NCBI GenBank assembly: GCA_002401525.1
Contig: NVTH01000146.1
Location: 1-8,785 of the forward strand
DNA length: 8,785 nucleotides
Reading direction: 5' to 3'
From: Moraxellaceae bacterium
GTDB lineage: Bacteria; Pseudomonadota; Gammaproteobacteria; Pseudomonadales; UBA3067
Of the stretch, positions 7,094-8,785 are shown one piece after another (within the stretch, counting starts at the first letter, position 1; each line of letters opens with the position of its first letter). The position numbers and the translations under genes are program-made. Below the pieces are notes generated by a model that had not been told where the DNA came from, made no database searches, and saw only the letters and a program-made list of their open reading frames with translations.

Positions 7094-8737
7094 TCAATGG
7101 ATATAACGTACTAATAAATTGGGTAAAATTATCGACGCTTGTTCGAGTAATTCTTGATGCGCATCAGCACTGCCCCAATAAAATACTCTTTTCTGATCGG
7201 TCTTCGTGCCAGCATTCGCAATCGTAAACTTTCCAGTGGACGAGCGCATCGATACTGAACGACCCACTTCATCCTGAACTTCAACCACCCGAGCTAAATC
7301 ACCTAAATTAGCGGTTTCTTTTTGCCAGCGATTATAAAAGTTTTTCACGTTAGCCGTAATAACTCGCTTGGAAGAGTCCGCCAGGCATTTAAGATACGCT
7401 TTATTAGCGGCAGTATCGCCATTCGGCGCACTACAACCGCCCGCCTTCACTTTATAAACAATATTCGCTCTTAAATTCCCTTCACCCATTGGGTCGAGAG
7501 CAATCAAATAATCGATTCGCCGACCCATTTTACTGGCCACCTGGGTCGCTGCAGAAATGGCTGCACCGCCCCCCTGACCGTGACCGATTATAATGACATT
7601 GCTCTTTTTTGGGATTTTCTTAAATGCCGCTGAGATTTGCCTCAGAAACAGCTTCGGTCCTGCTTTCACATTGCCGCGCTTCAACGGATAGAGGTTATTC
7701 CAGCTGCCCTGGATATAAACCGCCCCAAAGGACTCAGCCCAACTCTTAAGCGCCAATTTTTTTTCAATCGGTTCGCCATCGCCTGAAATAACAAAAACGT
7801 AAGCAGGGGAATCTCGCGGGCCATTGTCTTGCGGTCCGGATTGGCTAGAATTGGTCGCTCCAGACTTACCTGCACTGGATTTAGCAACAGCAGACTTAGA
7901 TTGAGACTTAACTTGGCTTTCCGCTTTAGCTTTAGAAGCCCGTGAATTTTTAATTTTACTAGCGTTTGAATTTTGTTGTGCGGTAAGACGATCAGCAGAT
8001 TTTTTGGCGATCGCAACCCGCAGCCCATCATTCGCTCGGTCGGCCTTCGCCCTTGATTTTGTCAGCGCAGCAGCAAAGGCATCCATTTTACGCCTCAGAA
8101 CGACCAACTCTGGGTGATCATCCACTTGAAAACTTTGCGACTTACTGCGTGATCGCAACAGCTCAAATTCAGCTTTTTCTAATTCTTTTTTTACGCGATT
8201 GCCTTCGCTTTCTACTTTCGCCATTTCCACCTGATAGGCGATCACTTTGCTCTCATTTCGTTCCAAAAGCTTATTGTGTTGCGCACGATTCATTTCCTGA
8301 ATAATCACATTCTGGGCTTGTATCCGCGCTTGTGCACGTCGGGAATCTCGTTCGATTTCATTGATTCTGTCAGCAAACAAATCGATGTCACGCTGAGTTT
8401 GATTACTACGCTGCTGAACTTTACTGAGAATTTTCTCCGCAGCCCGCAATTCTGCCCTAGCACCAGCTCGCAATGACCGCAAAGCCTTTTTCTTGTCGCT
8501 AAAGAGACCTTCAGCCCGGCGTAAATTCTTTTGATCACGAGATGCTCTGGTCTCAAACGTATCCAGCGATTTCTGTAACTCAACCAACTCTCGGTCATAA
8601 GCAAGCGTCGCAGCAATTTCAGCAAACGCAAGCTGTCCGCTTATTAACAGTGCGCAGCCTAGTATAAAGACAGATCTAATGGGCCTATATTTCATTTTTT
8701 CAGTACTACACCCGTTCATTTTGCTACCGACTTTCAT
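7094..8737 (-). CDS. Exported coiled-coil protein with alpha/beta-hydrolase-like C-terminal domain (nucleophile lost)
   Basis: This is a 547-aa protein in three parts. A signal peptide (hydrophobic core about 22-36) ends near AFA (37-39). A highly charged helical region (about 45-250), rich in Glu, Arg, Lys and Ala, looks like a long coiled coil. A low-complexity linker of Ser, Lys, Ala, Asn and Gln (about 253-308) leads to an alpha/beta domain (about 311-547). The domain shows strand YVFVISGDG (313-321), strand NVIIIGHGQGG (380-390) forming the nucleophile elbow, DYLIALDPMG (409-418) with candidate acid Asp415, and AHQELL (526-531) with candidate His527. The elbow is G-H-G-Q-G, so the Ser expected in GxSxG is Gly387 and hydrolase activity is doubtful. 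Cys435 and Cys451 could pair. The ATG at 8737 has GGGGGAA close upstream; Met15 (8695) would give a more typical 25-aa signal peptide but lacks a ribosome site. It is probably periplasmic and co-transcribed with the downstream exported protein. Function unknown. Confidence 0.88.
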   Translation of the reverse strand: MKVGSKMNGCSTEKMKYRPIRSVFILGCALLISGQLAFAEIAATLAYDRELVELQKSLDTFETRASRDQKNLRRAEGLFSDKKKALRSLRAGARAELRAAEKILSKVQQRSNQTQRDIDLFADRINEIERDSRRAQARIQAQNVIIQEMNRAQHNKLLERNESKVIAYQVEMAKVESEGNRVKKELEKAEFELLRSRSKSQSFQVDDHPELVVLRRKMDAFAAALTKSRAKADRANDGLRVAIAKKSADRLTAQQNSNASKIKNSRASKAKAESQVKSQSKSAVAKSSAGKSGATNSSQSGPQDNGPRDSPAYVFVISGDGEPIEKKLALKSWAESFGAVYIQGSWNNLYPLKRGNVKAGPKLFLRQISAAFKKIPKKSNVIIIGHGQGGGAAISAATQVASKMGRRIDYLIALDPMGEGNLRANIVYKVKAGGCSAPNGDTAANKAYLKCLADSSKRVITANVKNFYNRWQKETANLGDLARVVEVQDEVGRSVSMRSSTGKFTIANAGTKTDQKRVFYWGSADAHQELLEQASIILPNLLVRYIH

Positions 8738-8741
8738 CCCG

Positions 8742-8748
8742 TTCCCCC
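8742..8748 (-). promoter_or_regulatory. Ribosome binding site supporting the upstream start of the coiled-coil protein
   Basis: GGGGGAA on the minus strand lies 4 nt before the ATG at 8737. Neither Met7 nor Met15 has a comparable site, so the site favours the longer protein even though its signal peptide n-region is then unusually long. Confidence 0.5.
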
Positions 8749-8785
8749 GGCTAATACGCCGCTTCCCTACGGCATAAACCTGTTT

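Noticed and set aside
7681..8031. 116-aa minus-strand open frame and nearby frames at 8053-8631
   Set aside because: They are out-of-frame or antisense shadows of the coiled-coil protein gene, whose repetitive codons keep other frames open.

Overview
The window reads as bacterial chromosome of moderate GC content. It shows Shine-Dalgarno-led genes, Sec signal peptides with AxA-like cleavage sites, and a metabolic operon of acyl-CoA dehydrogenases and zinc alcohol dehydrogenases. The overall style suggests a Gram-negative proteobacterium, perhaps a marine or hydrocarbon-, lipid- or steroid-degrading gammaproteobacterium. That placement is an inference from gene content, not from a marker gene.

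Left half, minus strand (about 1-4230): four co-directional genes, read right to left. Two different acyl-CoA dehydrogenase subunits lie 44 bp apart and look like the two halves of a heteromeric enzyme. They are followed by two paralogous zinc-dependent medium-chain alcohol dehydrogenases; the second runs off the left edge. Together they suggest catabolism of an alcohol-bearing and CoA-activated substrate. The gap between the second acyl-CoA dehydrogenase and the first alcohol dehydrogenase carries a heptanucleotide tandem repeat.

Middle (4231-4966): a 736-bp divergent intergenic region. It holds three AATATT-type direct repeats upstream of the acyl-CoA dehydrogenase operon, and what looks like an internally deleted relic of a 2-dehydropantoate 2-reductase (PanE/ApbA family) gene. 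A 12-bp palindrome lies ahead of the plus-strand gene.

Right half (4967-8785): three exported proteins without a firm functional assignment. A plus-strand 435-aa secreted protein ends at a perfect bidirectional hairpin terminator. Converging on it from the right is a minus-strand pair. The first gene encodes a 547-aa protein made of a signal peptide, a long coiled coil, a low-complexity linker and an alpha/beta-hydrolase-like domain whose nucleophile Ser position is Gly. The second encodes a 187-aa exported protein. The 124-bp gap between them is filled almost end to end by a degenerate 17-bp tandem repeat. The start codon of the downstream gene lies in register with the repeat, and three repeat units open tiny ORFs. 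The last of these overlaps the real start codon as ATGA. This array and the apparent pseudo-hydrolase are the most unusual items in the window.
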